Counted from the stretch's first letter, positions 9,475 to 18,753 are shown. The stretch is DNA of 64,000 nucleotides from JALNYB01 sp963676235 (GCA_963676235.1 OY781044.1:868001-932000), one strand, 5' to 3'. Notes: generated from the letters alone by a model not told the origin. Program-made: numbers and translations.

Positions 9475-9696
9475 ATGGTCATGCCACAAGCCCTATTGGA
9501 AAAATCCGTCGACAAACGCGTTTCGCTTCTTTTGAAGGACGGAAGGATATTAGAGGGTAAGCTCACCGGTTTCGATGAGTACATGAACATGGTGCTCGAA
9601 GAGACCGCAGAGAACAACGTGAGTGGCGGAGAAGAAAGGCGTCTGGGAACAGTCGTTCTTCGTGGAAACAACGTTGTCAGTATCTCTATACTCTGA
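9475..9696 (+). CDS. Sm-like (LSm) RNA-binding protein
   Basis: A small protein of 73 residues with the complete Sm fold: Sm1 motif RVSLLLKDGRILEGKLTGFDEYMNMVLEE and Sm2 motif LGTVVLRGNNVVSI near the C terminus, ending right after as expected. Archaeal LSm proteins form heptameric rings that bind U-rich RNA. A TATA-like GCTTTTAAT around 9435 places transcription near 9465, so the ATG at 9475 or the second ATG at 9481 is used, not the upstream TTG. It lies between scpB and the ABC operon with its own promoter. Confidence 0.92.
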   Translation: MVMPQALLEKSVDKRVSLLLKDGRILEGKLTGFDEYMNMVLEETAENNVSGGEERRLGTVVLRGNNVVSISIL

Positions 9697-9753
9697 GAAA
9701 CCTGTTCGTTAGAATATTAATGCTGCCGTTACGGCAGAGGTAAGGTACCTCAG

Positions 9754-11373
9754 ATGTCCCTATTTAGAAGGATAAACGAGATCTCCAATAATGAAAAATC
9801 ACGGAAAGCATGGTTCGGATTCGTTTGTGCGGTCTTCCTGTGTCTCATTATAATACCTTCCATATTCGTTGTTTTAAAATTATTTACTGAATGGGGCCTC
9901 GTCAGCGAGGTCCTTGCTAATTCGGCAATGATGGCTCAGATAAACGGGGCTGTTTTCAATTCATTCAGCATTGCTCTGATTGTTACCATCATTGACATAT
10001 TGGTTGGTATTCCGATGGCTTGGATCCTTGTGAGGAAACCTTTCAAAGGAAAAAAGTATCTTGATACCCTGATGGATATGCCTTTGGCTTTTCCTACAGC
10101 TGTATTAGGTCTCTCTGTTGTAATGTTCTGGGGTGCTCCGGACGGAATAACCGTTTCTGGATTGGGATTGGTATTCTCGCCGTATCTCATGATCATAATG
10201 TTGCACATCATTTTTACTTATCCATATATGGTAAGATCGCTCTCTGCGATATTGGAGCAGATCGAGCCCAACTATGAGACTGCAGCCATGACTCTGGGCG
10301 CATCTAAATTTACAGCGGTAAGAACTATAACGCTGCCTCTTTTCAGGGCTGGCCTTATAACAGGTTTCATTATTTGTTTTGCAAGGTCGTTGTCTGAGAC
10401 GGGAGGTACGTATATTGCATTGCAGCTAATGGGTGTTCAAAACACTTTCTTCACGGGACCCACATATATTGCCGAGAATATGTCTGGAGGAAACGGTCCG
10501 ATGATATTGATCAGCGTGATGATGATCATACTCGCTCTGGTTCTTCTCGTAGTAGCAAAGACTCTGATGACTAGGTTGAAGATACCGCTAACCAAAGTAT
10601 GGCCTCAATTTGGAAGAAAGATCAGCAGAGGTGTAGTACCTAAGTCAAAAGATATCTTTTCGATAGCTTTTCTTCTGATAATCGTTATTTTACCGTCATT
10701 TTACATATTCGCTTATCTGACTCAATCCGGGTCTAATGTTGATTACAGTACGCTTTTGTATTCAACAGGAATATCATTTCTGATCGCGGGTGTTGCTGTC
10801 GTTTTTGATATAATATTCGGAATCCCCATGGCAATGTACATCGCGAGGCAGCGCAATACCATTCTGGGAAAGATACTGGATAATATGGTAAATATCCCGC
10901 TCATAGTACCTACGACCGCATTGGGATTCTCATTGGCACTATTCTGGGGCAGTCTCAACGTAGGGAGTTCATGGGGTTTGGTCTTGGTAATATTCGGTCA
11001 TATAGCATTCACATATCCGCTTATCGTGAGGAACATAACAGGTGCGGTTGAAGAAGTAGATCAGTCTTACGAGGAAGTGGCAATGACATTAGGAGCAAAG
11101 CCTTTCCAGGCATTTTCTAAGGTATTGATGCCAATAATCAAGTCCTCAATCATAGCCGGAGGGATTTTGGCATTTACAAGGAGTTTGGGAGAGACCGGCG
11201 CAACGGTTGCTATTGGTAATTCAGTTCAGACTGTGCCTGTTTACATAATAAATCTGGTCAAAGCACAAGCATATCCTGAGGCGGCAATGTGTTCGATAAT
11301 CTTGATAGCCATATGTTTCGTATTCATGTTTGCTGTAAGAGTGATAACACACGGAGGTGACAACAATGCCTGA
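9754..11373 (+). CDS. ABC transporter permease, fused double-domain
   Basis: A 539-residue protein made of two tandem copies of an ABC importer permease domain, about six membrane helices each. Each half has the cytoplasmic coupling motif (EAA loop): NYETAAMTLGASKFTAVRTITLPLF in the first half and SYEEVAMTLGAKPFQAF in the second. The same fold serves sulfate, molybdate/tungstate, iron and thiamine importers; fusion of both permeases is known in the FbpB/ThiP group. No substrate-binding protein gene lies nearby, so the substrate is unknown. The next ATPase gene overlaps its end by 17 bases, and a PhoU-like gene follows further down, suggesting an oxyanion or metal as cargo. Confidence 0.85.
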   Translation: MSLFRRINEISNNEKSRKAWFGFVCAVFLCLIIIPSIFVVLKLFTEWGLVSEVLANSAMMAQINGAVFNSFSIALIVTIIDILVGIPMAWILVRKPFKGKKYLDTLMDMPLAFPTAVLGLSVVMFWGAPDGITVSGLGLVFSPYLMIIMLHIIFTYPYMVRSLSAILEQIEPNYETAAMTLGASKFTAVRTITLPLFRAGLITGFIICFARSLSETGGTYIALQLMGVQNTFFTGPTYIAENMSGGNGPMILISVMMIILALVLLVVAKTLMTRLKIPLTKVWPQFGRKISRGVVPKSKDIFSIAFLLIIVILPSFYIFAYLTQSGSNVDYSTLLYSTGISFLIAGVAVVFDIIFGIPMAMYIARQRNTILGKILDNMVNIPLIVPTTALGFSLALFWGSLNVGSSWGLVLVIFGHIAFTYPLIVRNITGAVEEVDQSYEEVAMTLGAKPFQAFSKVLMPIIKSSIIAGGILAFTRSLGETGATVAIGNSVQTVPVYIINLVKAQAYPEAAMCSIILIAICFVFMFAVRVITHGGDNNA

Positions 11374-12499
11374 GATTGTTCTTAAGGATCTCGTAAAGGA
11401 TTTTGGTAATGATTGCAAAGCCGCAGATGGGTTGTCACTCACTGTCCACGGTGGAGAGTATCTATGCATACTGGGCCCTACCGGGGCCGGAAAGACCACA
11501 TGTCTTAGGATGATATGCGGATTGACCCGTCCTGACAGCGGATCGATAACATTCGATGGAAAGAATGTTCTGGGGGTGCCTATAAGCGAACGTCAGGCTA
11601 CAATGTTGTCACAGGTCTATTCGTTATTTCCATCGAAGACCGTTTATGAGAATGTGATGTTTGCACCGCAGATCAAAGAGTGGCCCGAAGAGAGTTCAAA
11701 ACAACTCGTGAAAAGTATGATATCGATGGTTCATATGGAGAGCAAGGTTCAATCACATCCTCACGAATTGAGCGGAGGTCAGCAACAACGTACTGCGCTT
11801 GCAAGAGCATTGGCATCCGATTCAGAGATCCTTCTGTTGGATGAACCGCTCAGAGCATTGGATGCGCGTTTGAGATTGGAACTCAGAAAAGAACTCAAGT
11901 CAATGACAAAAGAGATGGAATTGACTTGTATTCATGTTACACATGACCAGGATGAGGCGTTGGAGATGGCAGACCGTATTGCCATAATACGCAAAGGGCG
12001 CATCATACAGGTAGGGACACCGATTGAAGTGTTTCAGAATCCAATTACGCCTTTTGTTGCTAATTTTGTCGGAAGGTCCAATATATTTGAAGGCAAAGTG
12101 GAAGCATCGTTTGAAGATCATTCAGAGATCAGACTCAATAACAATTCGATAGTTAAGGCTCGTAAGACAGATATTGCTGTTGGAACAGATGTGGTCATCG
12201 CCATAAAGATCGGTTCGACACAAATAGAGCACATATATGAACCGACGGAAGAGGATCCAGCACCAGTGATGCCTGAAGGATTTTTCAGTGGTGTAATAGA
12301 TAGGATCCTTTACGAGGGAGCAACAATAACCATAGAAGTGAATGTAGATGGTACAGGCATTGTATCTACAAAACTTCCCAATAGAAGATATGACGATTAT
12401 GCATCTGGAGACAAGGTAATGATAAGCTGGCCTCCTGCGATGGTATCTGTGTTCAATATCCCCAAGTGCGGATTGGAAGAAGAACTGAGGTTAGATTGA
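11357..12499 (+). CDS. ABC transporter ATP-binding protein
   Basis: A 380-residue importer ATPase. Walker A is GPTGAGKTTCLR, the signature LSGGQQQRTALARAL, Walker B LLLDEPLRALDARLR, and the H-loop CIHVTHDQDEA. The Q-loop reads LSQVYSLFPSKTV, a little different from the usual FQNYALFP. After about residue 240 comes a C-terminal beta-rich regulatory region of the MOP/TOBE kind. It overlaps both its neighbours, so it belongs to the permease-ATPase-ATPase-PhoU unit; it is likely to pair with the second ATPase as a heterodimer under the fused permease. Confidence 0.88.
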   Translation: MTTMPEIVLKDLVKDFGNDCKAADGLSLTVHGGEYLCILGPTGAGKTTCLRMICGLTRPDSGSITFDGKNVLGVPISERQATMLSQVYSLFPSKTVYENVMFAPQIKEWPEESSKQLVKSMISMVHMESKVQSHPHELSGGQQQRTALARALASDSEILLLDEPLRALDARLRLELRKELKSMTKEMELTCIHVTHDQDEALEMADRIAIIRKGRIIQVGTPIEVFQNPITPFVANFVGRSNIFEGKVEASFEDHSEIRLNNNSIVKARKTDIAVGTDVVIAIKIGSTQIEHIYEPTEEDPAPVMPEGFFSGVIDRILYEGATITIEVNVDGTGIVSTKLPNRRYDDYASGDKVMISWPPAMVSVFNIPKCGLEEELRLD

Positions 12500-13584
12500 T
12501 GGAAAAGATAAAGCTCGATCACATTTCAATGAAATTCGGTGATTTTTATGCTGTCAGAGATATCTGTATATCAATAGACAAAGGAGAATACCTTACGATA
12601 CTGGGGCCATCCGGGTGTGGAAAGACCACGCTTATCAAAGTAATTGCAGGAATACTCATCCCCACAGAGGGAAGTGTTATAGTTGACGGAGAAGATGTTA
12701 CAAATGTCCCCATCGAAGATAGGGATACGGGATATGTGTTCCAAAACATAGCATTGTTCCCGAACATATCAGTTAGCGACAATGTTGGATACAGCCCCCG
12801 TGTTAAAGATAAATCCAAAGAAGAGATCAAAGCAACATCTGAGGAATATCTCATGCTTGTTAAGATGTTCGATCGCGCTGGCATGTTCTCAACCGAGCTA
12901 TCCGGCGGAGAACAACAGAAAGTAGCAATCGCTAGAGCATTAGCGTCGGGTTCAAAGATGTTGATGTTGGATGAGCCGTTATCTGCCCTAGATGCACGCG
13001 TGCGTGTAGAACTCAGATATGATATTCGCAGACTTGTCAAGAAATTGGGAATAACTGTGTTGCATGTCACCCATGATCAGGAAGAGGCGATGTCTGTTTC
13101 AGATCGTATAATATTGATGAGGTCCGGCGGTATTCAGGAGATCGGAACCCCCTTGGATATGTACAGGGATCCCAAATCTATCTTTGCAGCATATTTCATC
13201 GGTGAAACAAATCTAATGGAATGTACCGTTTCAGGAAAGACAAAAACAGGTAAGACAACGGTCCGTCTCAGAGGTGGATGCGAAGTCAAAGCAGCAAAAT
13301 CACAATTTACTGCAGGTGACGCAGCGGTAATATCCGTACGTCCTGAACATGTATATGCAGCAACAAAAGGCCTGAAGGCCGAAGTTCTGAATGTTGTGTT
13401 TATGGGGACTTATTGGAGGGTAAGAACGGTGGCAGAAACAAGAGATTACGTTGACTACAATGTTTCTTCCAGTGAAGAGATACCTGATAAGGGAGATAAG
13501 GTGTTCCTTGTCTTCAACAAGAAGTCAACAAAGGTCTTTGCAAGACCGCAGGAAGGTTTAGAGGAGGCGATTAAACTTGAGTGA
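12499..13584 (+). CDS. Second ABC transporter ATP-binding protein
   Basis: A 361-residue ATPase paralogous to the gene before it. Walker A GPSGCGKTTLIK, Q-loop FQNIALFPNISV, signature LSGGEQQKVAIARAL, Walker B LMLDEPLSALDARVR and H-loop LHVTHDQEEA are all intact, followed by a TOBE-like C-terminal region. The frame stays open upstream, but the ATG at 12499 overlaps the preceding TGA (TGATG), which gives the family N terminus EKIKLDHISMKFG and is preferred. Two different ATPases for one fused permease imply a heterodimeric motor; this is inference from gene order. Confidence 0.88.
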   Translation: MEKIKLDHISMKFGDFYAVRDICISIDKGEYLTILGPSGCGKTTLIKVIAGILIPTEGSVIVDGEDVTNVPIEDRDTGYVFQNIALFPNISVSDNVGYSPRVKDKSKEEIKATSEEYLMLVKMFDRAGMFSTELSGGEQQKVAIARALASGSKMLMLDEPLSALDARVRVELRYDIRRLVKKLGITVLHVTHDQEEAMSVSDRIILMRSGGIQEIGTPLDMYRDPKSIFAAYFIGETNLMECTVSGKTKTGKTTVRLRGGCEVKAAKSQFTAGDAAVISVRPEHVYAATKGLKAEVLNVVFMGTYWRVRTVAETRDYVDYNVSSSEEIPDKGDKVFLVFNKKSTKVFARPQEGLEEAIKLE

Positions 13585-14251
13585 AAAGGGAATGTTGGAA
13601 TGGTTCGGAAAGAGGAAGGAGGATGCAGTTCGTTTAGGATCGAGAAGTCACGGAATAAGTGTTCTCGATGCTGTAACAGAGTTAGATATGGCACTTGTGG
13701 CCATGTCTAAGAATGATTATGGCACAGCATCGAAATGTATCGACCGTCTTATTCTCAGCGAACGTGAAGCAGATCGTATAGAGGACAAACTGTGTGCAGA
13801 TCTCTCAGGTGGAGAACTGAGTGTACAGGAGAGGGAAGACCTCATTCGGTTTGTTCGTAAAATGGATCACATTGCCAATTGGGCAAAAGAAGCATCACTA
13901 CACATCCAGCTTTTGAAAGAGACCAACGCCTCGGTTCCTGAAGAGATCTGGAAAAGTGTAGAGAAGATGTCTGCAGAACTACTTCCAGCAGTAAGATACC
14001 TGATCAAAGCAGTCGAATCACTCAAAGATGATACAGCCGAGACCGTAAGGAACATCGACAATGTTAATGATCAGGAAAGGATCATAGACGGTCTTTATTT
14101 CGCAACTATCAAAGAGGTTCATCTTTCAGACATGGAATCCAAAGCCGTAATGCTCATGCGCGAGCTCATATTGTCACTAGAGATGGCTGCCGATACATGC
14201 AAGGCTTGTGCAGACACAATATCTATAATATTAGTTTCAAGGAGAATTTGA
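13577..14251 (+). CDS. PhoU-like protein (DUF47 family)
   Basis: A 224-residue all-helical protein of the PhoU/DUF47 group. It shows repeated acidic helices with the family metal-binding style ESEREADRIEDKL-like segment (here LILSEREADRIEDKL) and FVRKMDHIANWAKEASL. PhoU-type proteins bind metals and restrain phosphate importers; DUF47 members often sit beside Pit phosphate carriers. Here it overlaps the second ATPase by 8 bases and lies in the ABC operon, so it probably regulates this transporter. glmM begins 1 base after the stop, with GGAG 12 bases upstream of its ATG. The specific role is inferred. Confidence 0.8.
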   Translation: MSEKGMLEWFGKRKEDAVRLGSRSHGISVLDAVTELDMALVAMSKNDYGTASKCIDRLILSEREADRIEDKLCADLSGGELSVQEREDLIRFVRKMDHIANWAKEASLHIQLLKETNASVPEEIWKSVEKMSAELLPAVRYLIKAVESLKDDTAETVRNIDNVNDQERIIDGLYFATIKEVHLSDMESKAVMLMRELILSLEMAADTCKACADTISIILVSRRI

Positions 14252-14252
14252 G

Positions 14253-15641
14253 ATGGTCGATCGGATGTTTGGTACCAATGGTGTGCGTGGTGTCATCAAT
14301 GAGGATATGACCTCCACGTTGGCTTTGCAGATGGGAAAGGCCATCGGAACTGTATTCAAGGGAAATGTTGCGATCGCAACGGATACAAGGGTATCCGCGG
14401 ACATGATCAAGACTGCAGTATCGTCGGGTATGATGTCGGTCGGAACATGCATAATCGATCTTGGAATGTTGCCTACGCCCGCAATTCAATACTATGTCAA
14501 GAAGCATGCAAGTATAATGGGCGGTGTTATGATCACAGCGTCGCATAATCCTCCACAATTCAACGGTATCAAATGCATCGCATCTGACGGGACCGAGGCA
14601 AGTCGCGAACAAGAAATGGAGGTTGAAGCCGCATATGCCAAAGAATTACCATGTGTATCCTGGGAAAAAGTGGGCAAGGTACAGAAGGTAAATGGTGCTG
14701 GAGAGGACTATATAGATGCCGTCATTTCGAATATAGACGCAGATGCGATTAGAAATGCAAATCTTAAGGTGTGTTTGGACTGTGCTAACGGCGCATCAGT
14801 CCAAACCTCTCCACTGTTATTGAAGAAACTCAATGTCAGAGCGATAACGATCAACGGAAATGCTCAAGGGGAGTTCCCAGGACATCCGAGCGAACCGACG
14901 GAAGAGAATCTTAAGGATCTCATATCCATGACAAGGATGACCGGATCAGATCTTGGTATTGCTCATGATGGGGATGCGGATCGTTGTGTTTTCGTGTCAT
15001 CAGACGGTAAGTTTGTAAGTGGAGATAAAAGTCTGGCATTGTTGGCAAAGTACATCCTTTCTACAAAGAATGGAACAGTTGTCACACCGGTAAGTTCATC
15101 ATCTTTGGTAGAGGAGGTTGTTAAGCAGGAAGGTGGAGAGCTGGTCTATACGGCCGTTGGATCTCCGATCGTTGCAAGGAAGATGATAGAGAATGGTGCA
15201 GTATTCGGCGGAGAGGAAAACGGTGGTCTGATTTTTCCCGAACAACAATACTGCAGAGATGCTGCAATGTCAATTGTTAAGATGTTGGAGTGTATTGTAA
15301 AGAACGGTTCTTTAAGTACGCAGATATCAAAGCTTCCTGTTTACTATACGTATAAGAAAAAGATCTATTGCCCAGATAATGCAAAATCTCACGTACTTGA
15401 TTTCTTGGAGAGGATAAGCACAGAAGGGACTGTGGACAAGACAGATGGTATAAAGATAATATTCGAGGACGGTTGGGTTCTCGCAAGACCTTCTGGTACG
15501 GAACCTATTTTCAGGATTTACTCTGAATCAAAGAAAGAAGACGTTGCAAAGGCAAGAGCCGATGAGTATGAAGCAAAAGTAATGGATTTTCTGGATCCAG
15601 ATGGAATTCATAGACAGCCTAAAACTTCTGAGGAAAGATAA
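14253..15641 (+). CDS. glmM: Phosphoglucosamine mutase / phosphomannomutase family
   Basis: A 462-residue alpha-D-phosphohexomutase. The active-site phosphoserine loop is MITASHNPPQFNG (Ser97), the metal loop DGDADRCVF, the sugar-binding loop GGEENGGLIFPE and the phosphate-binding loop ARPSGTEPIFRIYSES. The FGTNGVRG start is typical of archaeal GlmM, which turns glucosamine-6-phosphate into glucosamine-1-phosphate for UDP-GlcNAc; some archaeal members also act on mannose or glucose phosphates, so specificity is not certain. It is the last gene of the transporter operon; a convergent agmatinase ends just 11 bases downstream. Confidence 0.88.
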   Translation: MVDRMFGTNGVRGVINEDMTSTLALQMGKAIGTVFKGNVAIATDTRVSADMIKTAVSSGMMSVGTCIIDLGMLPTPAIQYYVKKHASIMGGVMITASHNPPQFNGIKCIASDGTEASREQEMEVEAAYAKELPCVSWEKVGKVQKVNGAGEDYIDAVISNIDADAIRNANLKVCLDCANGASVQTSPLLLKKLNVRAITINGNAQGEFPGHPSEPTEENLKDLISMTRMTGSDLGIAHDGDADRCVFVSSDGKFVSGDKSLALLAKYILSTKNGTVVTPVSSSSLVEEVVKQEGGELVYTAVGSPIVARKMIENGAVFGGEENGGLIFPEQQYCRDAAMSIVKMLECIVKNGSLSTQISKLPVYYTYKKKIYCPDNAKSHVLDFLERISTEGTVDKTDGIKIIFEDGWVLARPSGTEPIFRIYSESKKEDVAKARADEYEAKVMDFLDPDGIHRQPKTSEER

Positions 15642-15652
15642 AATCTGTATAT

Positions 15653-16516
15653 TCAACATCTTAAGTTCTTTGCATAGACCGCAAGAGCTTCGTTGATATA
15701 TCTTGCCGCTAAGATGGAAGTAATGCCCGAAGGGTCTGCCGGAGGGCATACTTCTACAACATCAAATCCTGCTAAGCGATCTCCGATACAATTGATGATC
15801 TTTTTTACATCCATGGGCATGAGCCCAAATGGTTCAGGTGTTCCGGTTCCCGGTGCGAACGCAGGATCTATTCCGTCTATGTCCAGTGAAAGATATATGC
15901 GTTCATTCTTAACGTTGTCCATAGCTTTTCTTATAGCCCATTCGGCACCTTTTTCCATCACTTCGAATGATGTGATGTACGGAACAACATCCTCTCTGTC
16001 CAATTCTTCTCTACCTATTGCGCGTACGCCGATGGCGCAGATATTTTCGATGCCTATGTGTTCTGCAGCACGTCTTGTGACGCATGCATGACTGTTCGGG
16101 GTTCCTAGATACTCGTCCCTTGAATCTAAATGAGCATCTATGGTTATCAGAGATATGTCGTCCTTTTCAAAATTTTGAATAATAGGGATATTCACAGAAT
16201 GTTCTCCGCCGATAACGACAGTGAATTTCTTTTCTCTTATAGCGGGACCTACTGCGAAATTGACCTCTTCGATCATATCCTCAGGTAGAACAAAATCATC
16301 GCAGTTTCCGTAGTCGCAGATTTCGATAGGATTCTGATGGAGACCATGTTCGAAATGTATCTCTTCAAAGTTATAAGATGCTCTTCTTATTGCCCACGGG
16401 GCTTCTCTTGCACCCGCCTTAAAACTGGCAGTATGGTCATACGGAATCCCGAAGATGACAGCATCGGCGGAATTATATTCTGCTTCAGCGCCTGCGTACG
16501 AGAGCCCGTATGACAT
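15653..16516 (-). CDS. speB: Agmatinase (ureohydrolase)
   Basis: A 287-residue ureohydrolase that splits agmatine to putrescine and urea. All manganese-ligand motifs are present: GGEHSVNIP, DAHLDSRDEY and SLDIDGIDPAFAPG. The residues after the last motif, GTGTPEPFGL, match agmatinase rather than arginase. It is downstream of eIF5A on the same strand with 13 bases between, a gene pair whose logic is clear: putrescine feeds the polyamine needed to modify the eIF5A lysine. The start ATG at 16516 follows a GAAGGT stretch. Confidence 0.93.
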   Translation of the reverse strand: MSYGLSYAGAEAEYNSADAVIFGIPYDHTASFKAGAREAPWAIRRASYNFEEIHFEHGLHQNPIEICDYGNCDDFVLPEDMIEEVNFAVGPAIREKKFTVVIGGEHSVNIPIIQNFEKDDISLITIDAHLDSRDEYLGTPNSHACVTRRAAEHIGIENICAIGVRAIGREELDREDVVPYITSFEVMEKGAEWAIRKAMDNVKNERIYLSLDIDGIDPAFAPGTGTPEPFGLMPMDVKKIINCIGDRLAGFDVVEVCPPADPSGITSILAARYINEALAVYAKNLRC

Positions 16517-16529
16517 GGGAGTTTTACCT

Positions 16530-16907
16530 TCACATTAATTTCTGTCTGCCCATGGCGACAATATACAAGATCTCTCCGCCGTCTTCAAGAACGCATTCAT
16601 GATCGGCATTGATGGCCATGGAAAATGTCTCGAATGTTTCAAGATCCATGATCTGGACTTCATCACCCTGTATGGATAGAACTTGTCCTTTCCTTTTATC
16701 GATCTGAGGAACTTGAACCTTTGTGCTTACAGGTGCATTAATTGATTTTTTTGAGCCTGTAAAAAGGTCGGTGGCTTCAATACACGCTTTTGCGGATCCG
16801 TGTTTTCCGGGTTTCGAAGTGCTGATTGAAATGATCTTACATGGTGACTCATCGATGTTCACGTATCTTCCAATCTTCAACTCTCTGATTTCTTTCATCT
16901 CCCACAT
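16530..16907 (-). CDS. Translation initiation factor 5A
   Basis: A 125-residue eIF5A. The hypusine loop is STSKPGKHGSAKA, where the Lys between Gly and His (about Lys35) is the residue modified by deoxyhypusine synthase. After it comes the SH3-like part with FTGSKKSINAPVSTKV and an OB-fold ending DGGEILYIVAMG. The open frame starts further up, but the ATG at 16907 has GAGGT seven bases upstream and gives the family N terminus MWEMKEIRELKIG. The factor helps ribosomes through difficult peptide bonds. It heads an operon with agmatinase. Confidence 0.95.
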   Translation of the reverse strand: MWEMKEIRELKIGRYVNIDESPCKIISISTSKPGKHGSAKACIEATDLFTGSKKSINAPVSTKVQVPQIDKRKGQVLSIQGDEVQIMDLETFETFSMAINADHECVLEDGGEILYIVAMGRQKLM

Positions 16908-17051
16908 GACAATTACCTCTTTATTCACGCAATTATCCGGTTGTCCAACTCCCCATAGAAACAGGGTACGAATTGTCTTGACACATCGTTTAATTGCATG
17001 TTATCTTAATGGCCCTAATAGCCCTATACTTAAATATATTTGGCTTTGGAA

Positions 17052-18143
17052 TCATATGCGATCCTTTCTTGGTCTGTTCGTGCCTTTTTTATTGCGTCCT
17101 TTGGAGATTGGTTTTTTCTTCGGAGCGTTGGGGTATCTGCGTTTGATGTCCGCAACTCTTCCTTCGAATTCTTTGTTGAGTTCGTCTCCCTTGAATTCTC
17201 CTTTATATGCATCTATTTTGGCTGCGATCAATACCTTCCCTGCAAGTGCTCTGGCTATATTTCCTCTCTGCCAATATGGAGAGCGGTGAACATCGGGATG
17301 CTGATAGAGCACACCATGTTTAGGTGGATTCTTTCCGGACTTAAGATGTCTGAACATTGCTTTTTCTGCGCCCAATAACTGTACGGTCGATGAAGGAAGC
17401 GAAGCGAGTCTCTGAAGTCCGCCAGCAAGAGATATCATTCTTGCGGACAGCGGTCCGCCGAGTATGGCACACATGTTAGGACAGATGTCGTCAACAATGG
17501 CAGTGATGTATTCTCTCATCTTCTGCTCATTGGCATAGATCTCGCAGAGGGTCTTTGCAAGTTCAGTCACTTGTTTCATATCTTCCAGGTCGAAATCGGA
17601 TCCGATCGATTCGACATCCAAGTCTAATTCTTTGATGATGCCTTCGCGTTCTCCGAATTTGGCTACAAGGGCAGCATATCTCTGATCTTTGACCTGATCG
17701 GCAAGTTCAGGGAAATGCATTCCATACCACTCATGAAGTCTCTCATCGAGAAGATTCGCGGTCTCCGTTGCATCATCCAATGCTCTGATGGCTTGAACTA
17801 GATTCTTATCTTTTGCAATAGGCTCCGAAGTTCTCAGTTTTCCGAGTTTCAGCATGACCTCATGCATTATGGTGTTCGTGAATCCGAATGATTCAGGTTT
17901 GATGAAGGATGAATCATAAAGTACGGTCTTACCCAATTCTGATTGTCTTCTGTCCGATACAGTCAATTTCGGGATATCTTTTGCAAGATCCCTTTCTTCC
18001 TGAAGGATAGCTCCTTTCTGAACGAATGCCAATTTTTTCGCTGTTTCATCGGTGTCCTGTGGCATCAATCTTTTATCGATTATCTTGTTGGTCTTTTCAT
18101 CTATTAGGAATACGCCAAACCATTTTGTAACAATTATAGCCAT
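17052..18143 (-). CDS. nop5: Nop5/Nop56-family C/D RNP protein
   Basis: A 363-residue Nop5 protein, the scaffold of archaeal box C/D ribonucleoproteins that guide 2'-O-methylation of rRNA and tRNA. An N-terminal domain (binds fibrillarin) precedes a coiled coil around residues 130-200 and the Nop domain with the family block LSARMISLAGGLQRLASLPSSTVQLLGAEKAMFRHLKSG split over residues 230-270 and ending HPDVHRSPYWQRGNIARALAGK. The tail is lysine/arginine-rich. In many archaea the fibrillarin gene sits beside nop5; none is found here or elsewhere in the window. The aldolase gene ends 4 bases upstream of its start. Confidence 0.95.
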   Translation of the reverse strand: MAIIVTKWFGVFLIDEKTNKIIDKRLMPQDTDETAKKLAFVQKGAILQEERDLAKDIPKLTVSDRRQSELGKTVLYDSSFIKPESFGFTNTIMHEVMLKLGKLRTSEPIAKDKNLVQAIRALDDATETANLLDERLHEWYGMHFPELADQVKDQRYAALVAKFGEREGIIKELDLDVESIGSDFDLEDMKQVTELAKTLCEIYANEQKMREYITAIVDDICPNMCAILGGPLSARMISLAGGLQRLASLPSSTVQLLGAEKAMFRHLKSGKNPPKHGVLYQHPDVHRSPYWQRGNIARALAGKVLIAAKIDAYKGEFKGDELNKEFEGRVADIKRRYPNAPKKKPISKGRNKKGTNRPRKDRI

Positions 18144-18147
18144 AGGA

Positions 18148-18753
18148 TCACATATTGCATATCTTTTCTATCTCTGAGTCGGGAAGATCTTTCGTCCTTC
18201 CGGCAAGAATCTGGAGTTTTGCTTGGAATTCAAGTTCTTCCATTCTGTTGTATGCTTCTTCCAGGGTCTTTCCCTGTGTCAGAGCACCATGTTTGCTCAT
18301 AAGCATTGCACGTGCTTTCGGATAATCCATTATCGCATCGACAAGTTCTTGAGAGCCCGGCGTGTAGTAAGGTATAAGGGGTACTCTGCCGAGAAGAAGC
18401 GCTCCTTCAGGAGTGATGTTGCTTTTGATCTTCTTGTTGTTGACGGCCAGTGCTGTGCAGTATAGTGGATGGCAGTGAACGACGGCATTGGTTTCAGGGT
18501 TCTCTTCATAGAGTGCAAGGTGGAATTTGTGCTCTATAGATGGTTTTCCCCCACCAATGATCTCTCCTGCAAGGTTCATCTTCACCATATCTTCTGGTTG
18601 GAGGGAACCTTTATTCCTTCCGCTGGGCGTTATGATGATCTCCACTGTATTGAGTCTGACACTCATGTTGCCGCCTGCAGATACCGTAAGATTTCGGTCG
18701 TATAGTTGTTTGCAAGTTTTTGCTAATCTGCTGCGTGCGAATTCCTCGTTCAT
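18148..18753 (-). CDS. Class II aldolase (fuculose-1-phosphate aldolase family)
   Basis: A 201-residue zinc aldolase of the FucA/AraD/MtnB superfamily. SAGGNMSVRL is the phosphate-binding loop, and VVHCHPLYCTALA gives the paired zinc histidines; the third His lies in MSKHGAL. Its start overlaps the mtnA stop (ATGA), so the two are translated together. In known pathways this pairing cleaves 5-methylthioribulose-1-phosphate or 5-deoxyribulose-1-phosphate to dihydroxyacetone phosphate plus an aldehyde (DHAP shunt); in methanogens the same family yields lactaldehyde for F420. MtnB dehydratase is an alternative, since it belongs to the same superfamily. Confidence 0.85.
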   Translation of the reverse strand: MNEEFARSRLAKTCKQLYDRNLTVSAGGNMSVRLNTVEIIITPSGRNKGSLQPEDMVKMNLAGEIIGGGKPSIEHKFHLALYEENPETNAVVHCHPLYCTALAVNNKKIKSNITPEGALLLGRVPLIPYYTPGSQELVDAIMDYPKARAMLMSKHGALTQGKTLEEAYNRMEELEFQAKLQILAGRTKDLPDSEIEKICNM

